NCBI GenBank assembly: GCA_019637555.1
Contig: JAHBVK010000015.1
Span: forward strand, 49,507-113,506
Direction of reading: 5' to 3'
Source of the DNA: Anaerolineae bacterium
GTDB taxonomy: Bacteria; Chloroflexota; Anaerolineae; Aggregatilineales; UBA2796
Length of the DNA stretch: 64,000 bases
Shown here: positions 15,187 through 23,336 of the stretch, piece by piece
Layout of the letters: each line of letters starts with the position of its first letter
How positions within the stretch are numbered: the first letter of the stretch is position 1
Notes under the pieces: generated by a model
What the model was told of the DNA's origin: nothing
What the model saw: only the letters and a program-made list of their open reading frames with translations
The model's database searches: none
Position numbers and translations under genes: made by a program

Positions 15187-16167
15187 ATGATTCTGGTCAC
15201 CGGTGCATCGGGATACGTCGGCAATAATCTGGTGCGACGACTCGTGAAAATGGGTAAGCAAGTCCGCGCGATGGTTGGATCGCCGGAAAAGGCAGTAAAA
15301 CGCCTAAAAGATGTTGAATCTGCCATCGAAATCGTCAAAGGTGATGTGACGCGCCCGGAATCGTTGATGGAATGGATGGACGGCGTTACTGCGGTGATCC
15401 ATCTGGTAGCAATTCCGATGGAGAAGGGTAAGCGTACTTACGAAGCGATAAATTATCAGGGCACGGTCAATGTAGTTGAGGCGGCAAAAAAAGCCGGAGT
15501 CCGACGTTTTCTGAACATGTGCCAGAACGGCGCAACTGCTGATCACTTCTCACCATTCCTACGCAGCAAGGGTAAGGCGCAGGAATATGTTGCTCACTCC
15601 GGTTTGGATTGGACGGCATTTCGTCCGTCAGTGATCTGGGGACCGCAAGATGAATTCGCCAATGTACAAGCACGCTTGATCAAAATGACGCCGATCATCT
15701 TCCCGATTGTTGGTGATGGCAAAGCACAATTTCAGCCTGTTTACGTTGGTGACGTAGTAGAAGCATTCGTCCGCTCACTAGATGATAATAGTACTATCGG
15801 CAAAGAATACGGTCTGGGCGGACCAGAAGTACTTACGTATGAGGAGATCGTCAATCGGGTGTTGAAAGCAATGGGTACAAGTCGCATAAAGGTGAAGGTT
15901 CCCGTTGCATTACTGCGTCCCGCGGTACTTGGAATGCAGACATTGTTACCGAATCCACCTGTCAACACGACGCTGCTGGATTTGCTGGCGGAAGCGAATG
16001 TGGTGAAAGACAATGCGTTAATTACCAAGTTTGGAATTGAGCCGGAGGCATTTTCGCCTGAAAATCTCGCCTATATGCGTAATTTCAGCATAGGCACGAC
16101 ACTCGGCAAGTTCTTTGGACGAGCTACCGAAGAAGACAAAGTGCGCACGATGGCGATGAATTCGTAA
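15187..16167 (+). CDS. NDUFA9/NmrA-like NAD(P)-binding protein
   Basis: 326 aa from the ATG with GAAGGAGAG upstream; earlier in-frame ATGs lack a ribosome site. An atypical short-chain dehydrogenase fold: Rossmann motif TGASGYVG at 5-12, DVTRPESL, and a substrate-side C-terminal half (GPQDEFANVQARL). It belongs with complex I NDUFA9-like proteins that bind NADPH but often lack the Tyr-Lys catalytic pair; no YxxxK is seen here in place. Its partner is unknown: no complex I or quinone genes are nearby. Confidence 0.8.
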   Translation: MILVTGASGYVGNNLVRRLVKMGKQVRAMVGSPEKAVKRLKDVESAIEIVKGDVTRPESLMEWMDGVTAVIHLVAIPMEKGKRTYEAINYQGTVNVVEAAKKAGVRRFLNMCQNGATADHFSPFLRSKGKAQEYVAHSGLDWTAFRPSVIWGPQDEFANVQARLIKMTPIIFPIVGDGKAQFQPVYVGDVVEAFVRSLDDNSTIGKEYGLGGPEVLTYEEIVNRVLKAMGTSRIKVKVPVALLRPAVLGMQTLLPNPPVNTTLLDLLAEANVVKDNALITKFGIEPEAFSPENLAYMRNFSIGTTLGKFFGRATEEDKVRTMAMNS

Positions 16168-16174
16168 TTTGTAG

Positions 16175-16206
16175 AACGCGTTGAACGCGTTAAACCGTGC
16201 TAGAAT
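16175..16206 (+). promoter_or_regulatory. Tandem AACGCGTT palindromes and promoter of the NACHT gene
   Basis: AACGCGTT occurs twice (16175-16182 and 16184-16191), nine bases apart. An extended -10, TGCTAGAAT, ends at 16206; TTGAAC (16181-16186) could be a -35 but the 14-bp spacer is short. The palindromes would cover the -35, so a repressor site is plausible. Confidence 0.45.
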
Positions 16207-16255
16207 CGAGCGCATCGCGGTAGCTTGACGCTTTCCCAAGTAAGTGGAGAACCCG

Positions 16256-18871
16256 ATGCGCTTTGATATTACCTCCTTTCTGATTGGTGCTGCCGTTGCT
16301 GCCGTTATCGGCTTTATTATCTACCGCCTGCGGGATCGCCTCGGCAACATTCGGATGTCGGCGCAGGAGCGAGTCAGCACTACGCGCCAGTACATCACCA
16401 CCGGCGCGGAATCGCGTTACTTGCGTGACCTGACCCAAGTCCTGAATCGTCAGCATATGGCAGGCGATATACTGCCATTGTCTAAGGTTTACGTAGAACC
16501 GCAATTCCTTCGCCCTATCGAACCATTTGATCCGCTTTCTGAGGACCCGAATACAGAAGTCTACGACATCATCCCTATTTTCCACGATATGCCTGCTAGT
16601 TATGCACCTTATAACCTCGAAACGTTGTCGATCAACGATCTACGAGGCGGTGAACGGCACTTAGCGTTGCTAGGAATGCCGGGGATTGGTAAGAGTACAG
16701 CACTAGCGATCATTGGCTTGATGGTTACGGGCGAAATCGCGCCAACGACGATCGATTTACTAGAAGATAAATTGTTTGAGGAAGAAATCAAAGATTTGCC
16801 GCCCGCTGAACGCACGAAACAGATCGAGCGTCGTCAGCAGCTGCAGGCGCGCGCTCTAGAGCAATTGAAGCAAGAGCGCGAAAGAGAAAAAGAGAAAAAT
16901 AAGGATGCACAGCAAGTTCGGGAAGTAAGCGAATTGCGCTATTTGCTACCAATTCTTGTGCATCTCCGCGATGTCGATCTTCGACCGGAATCATACGGAT
17001 CGGATGGTAAGAGCAGCAAAACACTCGATCCGGCAGAACCATTGGTCAAGGCGATGCAAGGGCAGTTTGGGACAGTTACTGCCAGTTCCATCCCTGGCAT
17101 GGTCTACAAGCGACTGGTTGCAGGTACTTGCCTCGTCATGATTGATGGCTTTGACGAGATGCCTGCCGAAGTGCATCCTGAAAAATTAGCGTGGCTCAAA
17201 GAATTTATTGAGCTATATCCTCGCAATATGATCATTGTTTCAGGCAGTGACACGGGTTATGCCGGTCTTTTGCAGCTTGGGCTGACGCCGCTGTTCCTGC
17301 GTGCCTGGAGTGATGGCGACTCTGCCGTGATGGTGGACAAATGGCGCACCCTCTGGCAGTCTGTGGACAAGGACAATAAGCCAATTGAGGATCGAACCGT
17401 CGATCGTGTCCTCAACGGGATGCGCGGACGCTCTGCACTAGATGTAACCCTTAAGACTTGGGCTGCATTTTCCGGAGATGAGCAGGAAGCTGGGCGACGC
17501 GGCTGGTACGACTTCTTTGTACGTCAAAAGATGCACCTTAATCTCAACCGCGATTTGCTAAACGGCACTGCTGCTGCTTCGTTGGAAAAGGGTGGCGTTC
17601 CTCTAGGTCGCGATGTGCTGGCACAGGTTTCTGCTGCCATCAGCTCTGGCACAGGTAGTCGTACCACTATGGGCGGTGATGCTCAGATCAACCGTTTGAC
17701 TACTCGTAACGGCTTGATGGTGGAATGGAGTGATAGCGGTAAGTATGGCTTTGTACACCCTTTAATCACGGCGTTCTTAGCCTCTGAGACACTGGCAAAT
17801 GCCGATGCTGCAACTGTAGCAGAATTTGCCGAGAAACCTGCGTGGAATATGGCGCTCGCCTTTGCCTCAGCCCACGCGCCAGTTGAAGCTGCTGTTTTGC
17901 GACGCCTCAGCCAGCCAGCCGACTTGATGTATAGCGGCTTGTTTAGTCTGGCGCACTGGCTCACTGATGGACCCGGAACTGCACCGTGGAAAGCAGATGT
18001 CTTTAAGCGACTGACAGCAGCACTGCTTGCTCCCACACAATTTCCGATGGTGCGCGAACGGGCGATGGCTGCTCTAGTTACCTCGCATGATTCCGGTGTA
18101 CTATTCATTTTCCGTCAGGCTCTGCGACAGATCGATCCTTTAGTCCGACGACTGGGTTGTTTAGGGCTGGGTGCGCATGGCGATCCTGAGTCGATCCGCG
18201 ATCTAGAGAATATGCTGGAAGATCAGAATCCTGATGTTAAGCTGGCGGCAGGTCTAGGTCTTGGCGTAATGGGAACAGATGCAGCCCTAGAGAAAATGGT
18301 ACGCAGTTTCGTAGAAGGGGAACAATCGTTGCGTCGTGCTATTGCTGAGGCGTTGGCTGCGATGCCGGGTGAAGGGCATGCAGTGCTGCGTGAAGCAATC
18401 AGCGCCAATGACATGATGCTGCGACATGCCGCGGTCTACGGTTTAGCACGAGTTAAGGCGGCGTGGTCGGTGGCGTTGCTCTATAGAACGCTATTGGAAG
18501 ATGAACAGTGGTATGTTCGCAATGCTGCCAACGAAGCGTTCACAGCTGCAGATAGCCCTGAAAAGTCAAGCATCCTAAAATTCCCCGAAGCGGATAAATT
18601 GCCATGGCTGGTAGCGTGGGCGGCAAAACGTGGCGACAGTGTGCCGCAAGGTGATAAAGCACGGCAAGTGTTGATCCGCACCTTACAAGAAGGTGAAGCA
18701 CCAGTAAAGGCGGCAGCGGCGTTGACATTGGCACAGCTTGGACATGTTCCTGCCCTAAAGCCACTTTATAGCGCTCTCACGGATCGTGACGAGCATGTGC
18801 GTGCAGCCGCACATACTGCACTCGGCTTGCTACAAACACGCTTTGGCGAACCGTTCCCCGCGGTCAACTAA
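16256..18871 (+). CDS. Membrane-anchored NACHT-type NTPase with HEAT repeats
   Basis: 871 aa from the ATG with GGAG 7 bases away; an in-frame GTG 12 bases upstream is less likely. One membrane helix (about 4-24) leaves the rest cytoplasmic. Walker A GMPGIGKST lies at 140-148 and a Walker B-like LVMIDGFDE near 293-301. Between them a charged, coiled-coil-like insert (about 170-225) is unusual. From about 620 to the end are PBS-lyase/HEAT-type repeats (RRLGCLGLGAHGD, RNAANEAF). NACHT-HEAT proteins are STAND switches, some antiviral. No separate effector domain is visible, so a role in scaffolding, signalling or defence is open. Confidence 0.8.
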   Translation: MRFDITSFLIGAAVAAVIGFIIYRLRDRLGNIRMSAQERVSTTRQYITTGAESRYLRDLTQVLNRQHMAGDILPLSKVYVEPQFLRPIEPFDPLSEDPNTEVYDIIPIFHDMPASYAPYNLETLSINDLRGGERHLALLGMPGIGKSTALAIIGLMVTGEIAPTTIDLLEDKLFEEEIKDLPPAERTKQIERRQQLQARALEQLKQEREREKEKNKDAQQVREVSELRYLLPILVHLRDVDLRPESYGSDGKSSKTLDPAEPLVKAMQGQFGTVTASSIPGMVYKRLVAGTCLVMIDGFDEMPAEVHPEKLAWLKEFIELYPRNMIIVSGSDTGYAGLLQLGLTPLFLRAWSDGDSAVMVDKWRTLWQSVDKDNKPIEDRTVDRVLNGMRGRSALDVTLKTWAAFSGDEQEAGRRGWYDFFVRQKMHLNLNRDLLNGTAAASLEKGGVPLGRDVLAQVSAAISSGTGSRTTMGGDAQINRLTTRNGLMVEWSDSGKYGFVHPLITAFLASETLANADAATVAEFAEKPAWNMALAFASAHAPVEAAVLRRLSQPADLMYSGLFSLAHWLTDGPGTAPWKADVFKRLTAALLAPTQFPMVRERAMAALVTSHDSGVLFIFRQALRQIDPLVRRLGCLGLGAHGDPESIRDLENMLEDQNPDVKLAAGLGLGVMGTDAALEKMVRSFVEGEQSLRRAIAEALAAMPGEGHAVLREAISANDMMLRHAAVYGLARVKAAWSVALLYRTLLEDEQWYVRNAANEAFTAADSPEKSSILKFPEADKLPWLVAWAAKRGDSVPQGDKARQVLIRTLQEGEAPVKAAAALTLAQLGHVPALKPLYSALTDRDEHVRAAAHTALGLLQTRFGEPFPAVN

Positions 18872-20351
18872 CTGCGGGAGCAATAGTTAGGATCGCTGCG
18901 TGATACGGTGGTAGTTCAAGAGTCAGTCCAGCGTTCAGGAGCACATCACCACGAAGGTTATGCGACTCTGATGTGTTGAACAAATCATTGAATTGCCACA
19001 TTGCCTCACCAGCCAACCACGGATCAGGCAGCAGGATACGGGTATTAACAGTGTTCGCGCTCAAGTTAGCCGCGACAATGCGCCAATCTTGATTCAGAAC
19101 CCAAGCAAAGGCGATTACCTGCTCATGTCCTCTGTCCTCACCAAGGATAGGGTTACAGGCAAGAGTCATATGAACACCGTCGTGGTAGATGGATTCTCTT
19201 AGTTCGTCCAATATATGACGGTAGATCGTTAGTAGATCGCCATTGACAGCCTCCGCCGGACGCCGACCTAGCTGGACGGGTATTTTCACTTTGCGACCCT
19301 CTAGCTGACCTTCGTGCAGAAGTTTCAAGCCCGGCAGTAAAAAGCTGATCACAGTTGCAGCCAAGACCTTTTCCTCGAAGCCCATAGCCGCACGTACCTC
19401 GTCGTGGTTCTCGGTAAAGCGCACCATGCGCCGTTGGTAATCCGGTTCCGCTAGCAGATGGTCGCGCACGGAAGCGGCGTTTTCGTGGCGTAACCGATCA
19501 TACAAACGCTTGTCGTAGGTGTAGTCGAACCCAAGCGTCTGTAATTCTGCTTCCATATTCCAATAGACTTCCGCCATGAAGATGAAGTCTGGAGCAGCTT
19601 GCTTAATTGCCGGAATCACCTCACTCCAGAACTCCGTTGATGGCGGATCCCCTGCCAGAGCATCCCATGTTTGCGCGAAGATGCGCGAAACTAGCAACAT
19701 TGCCATATCGCAGCGAACGCCATCGCACTGCGAGGCGATGTCCAGCAGCGTGTCCTGCGCCAATGTGCGGTACCTAGGCGAAAAGGCATTTACTTGCGCT
19801 GTATCAGTCCACGCCGGAAAGTAAGGGTCGCGTCCGTGCGCGATGACGCTGCGTTTGTCTGCGCTGCGAAAAAAGTAGTGGGGGCGATTGCGAATGTCAA
19901 CTTCGGCGCCAAGTATCATGGCATCGGGGTAATCTACTGTCCACGGATGATCGACGGCGACATGATTAGGCACGAAATCGAGGATCAAGCCGATACCGCG
20001 ATCTCGTAGCTGCTGACGGAAGATCGCCAGTCCGTCATGACCCCCTAAATGATCATCCACAACGTAACGGTGAATGCAGTACGGAGAACCGACCACATCC
20101 TCCGGTTTCCAATCGGGCAGCGCACGGCTATATTCGGCAGGTAGATCGGGATGTTCTAGCGCGATCTTACGTCCGTTGGGACTGCGTTCCCATACTCCCA
20201 TCAGCCACACCGTATCGACGCCCAATGCCGCGATTTCATCAATGACCGCTATAGGCACATTCGAGAGCGTTATTGGTTCGCCATACTGCTTACTGAGATC
20301 GGTGAGCCAAACCCATGTATTGATTTCGTAGACGAGGGGATGCTGGCGCAT
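18864..20351 (-). CDS. GH13 alpha-amylase-family enzyme
   Basis: 495 aa from the ATG at 20351 (MRQHPLVYEINTWVW, a normal GH13 beginning); a GTG 39 bases upstream would add an unlikely tail. Conserved regions are seen: DFVPNH, GVRCDMA (nucleophile Asp), MAEVYW (acid/base Glu) and FTENHDE (transition-state Asp). It probably acts on alpha-glucans or trehalose-like sugars, but the subfamily is not assigned. There is no signal peptide, so it is cytoplasmic. Its 3' end overlaps the 3' end of the convergent NACHT gene by 8 bases. Confidence 0.88.
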   Translation of the reverse strand: MRQHPLVYEINTWVWLTDLSKQYGEPITLSNVPIAVIDEIAALGVDTVWLMGVWERSPNGRKIALEHPDLPAEYSRALPDWKPEDVVGSPYCIHRYVVDDHLGGHDGLAIFRQQLRDRGIGLILDFVPNHVAVDHPWTVDYPDAMILGAEVDIRNRPHYFFRSADKRSVIAHGRDPYFPAWTDTAQVNAFSPRYRTLAQDTLLDIASQCDGVRCDMAMLLVSRIFAQTWDALAGDPPSTEFWSEVIPAIKQAAPDFIFMAEVYWNMEAELQTLGFDYTYDKRLYDRLRHENAASVRDHLLAEPDYQRRMVRFTENHDEVRAAMGFEEKVLAATVISFLLPGLKLLHEGQLEGRKVKIPVQLGRRPAEAVNGDLLTIYRHILDELRESIYHDGVHMTLACNPILGEDRGHEQVIAFAWVLNQDWRIVAANLSANTVNTRILLPDPWLAGEAMWQFNDLFNTSESHNLRGDVLLNAGLTLELPPYHAAILTIAPAVS

Positions 20352-20610
20352 GAAGATCAACGCTCCGTGTGATGAGGATTTACGATACACATGATAGCGG
20401 CACTATTTTCTAGCGCCAACATAAGGGCGTCAATTAGGATGTGGATCATAGTGTTGGGATCGGAAGGAGTGGTTCGAGACTAAAAATTGCTGCCTGAAGT
20501 TCGCAGGGAATACAGGGCAGTTTTAGGGACTTTATTGGCGCTCAGTTGGAAAGGACAAACTAAAGGCATACACTGGTTAGTAGCTACGTTTTCACCCGGA
20601 TCGCTCACAA

Positions 20611-21192
20611 TCATCCAAAGCTTCTCTTGGGGGCATTGATCTGCTGCTCGATTGAGCGGTAACAGGCTTGCAGATCGATTTCTAGTTTGCGCCAGTCGCT
20701 CTCTGGATCGGTGGATGTGTGGCTGGTGATGGTATCGACAATAGTGTTTGCGCGCACACGTAACTCCGCCGATTCGCGCGTTTGTTCCGGTGTCAAATTG
20801 AAGATGGTGGCATGAAGCTGCGTCAACGCATCCGTGAACGCAGATTTATCCTCTTTGCCGGATGCCTGACGATGTGTATCCCAGTACAACATTTCCAGTT
20901 CGGCTGCTTTCTGAGGATCGAAAGTCAAGCCGGAGTAACGCAGTGCGATTGTGTAAAATCGCTTTAAGTGCGCTGAGACAACGGAGAGATCGTGATCTTT
21001 GGGTACCCACGCAGCGGAAGCACGAACGACGTGATAGGCAGCGACAAGTGAGATTGGAAATGGGATGTGAAACTGCTCTTGTTCCAGTGCGACGATCAAG
21101 CGCAGCATTTTGAGCCATGCGTGCTCGTAATAGGCGCGCCAACCTGCCGCCTCAAAATATGCCGTGCGTTCAGGATTCAAATGATATGCCAT
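20611..21192 (-). CDS. Unknown 193-aa all-helical protein
   Basis: 193 aa, not recognised. Mostly amphipathic helix, rich in Tyr/Trp in the first half (YFEAAGWRAYYEHAWLKMLRL is the N-terminal helix pair, residues 12-32). No signal, membrane segment or metal motif. The ATG lies in a good frame with no better start, though no strong ribosome site is seen. It is monocistronic, about 210 bases from the GH13 gene and divergent from the dehydrogenase gene. Absence of a competing frame and normal composition support a real gene. Confidence 0.65.
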   Translation of the reverse strand: MAYHLNPERTAYFEAAGWRAYYEHAWLKMLRLIVALEQEQFHIPFPISLVAAYHVVRASAAWVPKDHDLSVVSAHLKRFYTIALRYSGLTFDPQKAAELEMLYWDTHRQASGKEDKSAFTDALTQLHATIFNLTPEQTRESAELRVRANTIVDTITSHTSTDPESDWRKLEIDLQACYRSIEQQINAPKRSFG

Positions 21193-21291
21193 GATTTAGG
21201 TTGTAGTCCTTTTTTGTGCATTATATGTTCAGATACGAACTGATTGATCATTTTGGATCGGTCAGATGCACAATGCTCGCTGAGTTGTCGT

Positions 21292-21345
21292 CCATTGAAA
21301 TGGCATAGTTTCAATGGCACAATAGATCGTTACATTTGGCACAAT
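21292..21345 (+). promoter_or_regulatory. Inverted and direct repeats before the dehydrogenase gene
   Basis: CCATTGAAA (21292-21300) and TTTCAATGG (21309-21317) form a perfect 9-bp inverted repeat with an 8-base gap. GGCACAAT then appears twice, at 21316-21323 and 21338-21345, 22 bp apart (two helical turns). The layout looks like operator sites for the gene starting at 21375. Confidence 0.5.
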
Positions 21346-21374
21346 CGAAATTGCAGAGAAGGGATTAAACCATC

Positions 21375-22352
21375 GTGGTGCATATTCTGATTCCAGATAA
21401 CCTCGACAAAGCAGGCTTAAATATCCTTAACGCCACTAGCGGCGTTACTATTCAGGCTGCCCCCAAGATGTCTCGCGAAGAAGTGTTAGCGGCAATCCCT
21501 AATGCAGATGCGTTGATCATTCGCAGTGCGACCAAAGTAGATGCTGCGATGATGGATGCAGCTCCAAAGTTGAAAATCATCGGACGCGCGGGCGTTGGTG
21601 TCGATAACGTCGATCTGGCAGCCGCGACGGAGCGCAACATTCCGGTCATGAATGCACCCGACGGCAATACTATTGCCACTGCCGAATTGGCAATGGGTTT
21701 GATGCTGTCACTTGCACGGCACATTCCGCAGGCACACGGTTCATTGGTAGCAGGAAACTGGGATCGCAAAAGCTTCACTGGCATTGAATTACGCAAGAAA
21801 ACCTTGGGTATCGTTGGTTTCGGGCGAGTTGGTCGTGCGGTCGCCAAACGTGCACTAGCGTTTGAGATGACTGTGATCGCCTATGATCCGTTTGTGAGCG
21901 CAGAGACAGGCGCGGCATTGGGCGTCGAAATGGCGACTCTGGATGATCTCTACGCGCGCGCTGATTTCATCACCTTACACGCACTGGTCACGGGTGACAA
22001 CTATCGTATGATCAATGCTGAGAGTATCGCCAAGATGAAAAAGGGTGTCCGACTCGTTAACGCTGCACGCGGTACCCTGATTGATGATGCGGCATTGGCG
22101 CAAGCAATTAAAGATGGCAAGGTAGCGGGCGCTGCAGTCGATGTTTATGAAGAAGAACCACCACCAGCAAATCACCCCTTGATCGGGCTGCCCGGCGTGA
22201 TCGACACTCCGCATCTGGGAGCAAGCACAATTGAAGCGCAGGACGAAGTAGCGCTGCAAATCGTAGCCACCGTGTTAGATGCGTTGTTCAAAGGTGAGTA
22301 TAAAAACGTAGTCAATATCGATGTGCTGACCAAACTCGCCAAGAGCCGTTAA
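21375..22352 (+). CDS. D-2-hydroxyacid dehydrogenase (SerA-like, no ACT domain)
   Basis: 325 aa, starting at the first of two GTG codons after AGAAGGGATT. NAD-binding motif GFGRVG is at 148-153. Catalytic residues of the D-2-hydroxyacid family are visible: Arg232 (NAARGTLID), Glu261 (VYEEEP) and His280 (TPHLGAS). The sequence is closest to phosphoglycerate dehydrogenase, first step of serine synthesis. It lacks the intervening and ACT domains of full-length SerA (about 530 aa), so serine feedback through ACT is not expected. No other serine gene is nearby. Confidence 0.88.
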   Translation: MVHILIPDNLDKAGLNILNATSGVTIQAAPKMSREEVLAAIPNADALIIRSATKVDAAMMDAAPKLKIIGRAGVGVDNVDLAAATERNIPVMNAPDGNTIATAELAMGLMLSLARHIPQAHGSLVAGNWDRKSFTGIELRKKTLGIVGFGRVGRAVAKRALAFEMTVIAYDPFVSAETGAALGVEMATLDDLYARADFITLHALVTGDNYRMINAESIAKMKKGVRLVNAARGTLIDDAALAQAIKDGKVAGAAVDVYEEEPPPANHPLIGLPGVIDTPHLGASTIEAQDEVALQIVATVLDALFKGEYKNVVNIDVLTKLAKSR

Positions 22353-22369
22353 TAGACTATTGAACTTAG

Positions 22370-22392
22370 ACCCGGAGTGCCTAGCTCCGGGT
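22370..22392 (+). terminator. Hairpin between dehydrogenase and methyltransferase genes
   Basis: ACCCGGAG / CTCCGGGT, an 8-bp perfect stem with a 7-base loop, starts 18 bases after the upstream stop. No U-run follows, so it may partly terminate or only stabilise the upstream mRNA. Confidence 0.5.
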
Positions 22393-22405
22393 TACAATAC
22401 CTTTC

Positions 22406-23188
22406 ATGACGACTACGACTTCAGTTCCCACCTACGAAGACACCAAACAAGCGTGGCGCGATATTTGGGCGCAGACAGATTTTGATCGCGAGTTACACAC
22501 GCTCAGTTATCCCCGCTGCCGCGAATTGATCGGCTTGTATCAGCCTTATCTGGAAAAATCGGCGCCACTGTTGGAAGCTGGCTGTGGACCTGCACACATC
22601 GTGTATTACTTCCGCCAGCAGGGTTACGACATGATCGGATTAGACTACGCGCCTGAAGCCGTACTGCCTACTCATGAACGCTACCCGCATTTACCGCTGC
22701 AATTAGGAGATGTTCACCAGTTGCCATACAAGGATAACTCGCTGGCTGCGTATCTCTCGTTTGGCGTGGTGGAACATTTCGAGCATGGTCCGCTACCAGC
22801 GATGCGTGAGGCGTTTCGCGTACTACGCCCTAGCGGAAAGTTGATCATCACCGTCCCACATCCCAACTTCGTCGAAGATTTGCGGATATTGATCAATCGA
22901 CTGTTTCCCAGTCGTGCTGGGAAATTGGGGCGGCGTGCGGCTTATTTCGAAACGTACTATACTCATCAACAGATGACAGACTTTGCGCGACAAGTCGGCT
23001 TTACCGTGTTGAGAGTCGCCCCATACTCACATAGCTTTACGTTCTGGGGATTGCATCCAATGTTTAGGCGTAAAGACAGCTACTATGAAAGCTCTGCATT
23101 AGGTGAGCTGGCAGGGCAAATTGGCAAGCGACTCTTCCCGTGGCGCAGCGCATTTGAATCGCTAGTGATCGCGGAGAAGCCGTCATAA
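22406..23188 (+). CDS. Class I SAM-dependent methyltransferase
   Basis: 260 aa. The SAM-binding glycine motif is LLEAGCGPAH (about 55-64), with acidic motif II GLDYAPEAV and motif III/IV LGDVHQLPYKDNSLAA. SFGVVEHFEHG is the post-motif typical of UbiE/ type 11 methyltransferases. There is no membrane segment. Substrate unknown; glycans, lipids or quinones are all common for this type. It starts 14 bases after a GC-rich hairpin and may be read from the dehydrogenase promoter. Confidence 0.85.
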   Translation: MTTTTSVPTYEDTKQAWRDIWAQTDFDRELHTLSYPRCRELIGLYQPYLEKSAPLLEAGCGPAHIVYYFRQQGYDMIGLDYAPEAVLPTHERYPHLPLQLGDVHQLPYKDNSLAAYLSFGVVEHFEHGPLPAMREAFRVLRPSGKLIITVPHPNFVEDLRILINRLFPSRAGKLGRRAAYFETYYTHQQMTDFARQVGFTVLRVAPYSHSFTFWGLHPMFRRKDSYYESSALGELAGQIGKRLFPWRSAFESLVIAEKPS

Positions 23189-23236
23189 TAACCGGGAATA
23201 AAAAGGATAAGGCAGACGGTGACACAAGGGGGAATA

Positions 23237-23326
23237 ATGACCTATACAGTCAGCGGATTTTTGCGACGACGCCTAATCCGAATGATGCTGCTCACCTTTG
23301 CCCTGATAGTGATCTGGGTTATGTAA
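23237..23326 (+). CDS. 29-aa single-helix membrane peptide
   Basis: A short frame, MTYTVSGFLRRRLIRMMLL then a hydrophobic helix ending in VM, preceded by AAGGGGGA 5 bases from the ATG. The Arg-rich part (residues 10-15) before the hydrophobic segment gives a clear N-in topology. It is not recognised. It lies 48 bases after the methyltransferase gene and converges with the histidine kinase gene, whose end is 10 bases away. Small membrane peptides of this kind often modulate a larger membrane protein; which one is unknown. Confidence 0.5.
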   Translation: MTYTVSGFLRRRLIRMMLLTFALIVIWVM

Positions 23327-23336
23327 TGTCAGATGC

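Noticed and set aside
20470..20520. GGTTCGAGACT looking like a tRNA T-arm
   Set aside because: No acceptor or anticodon arms can be built around it.
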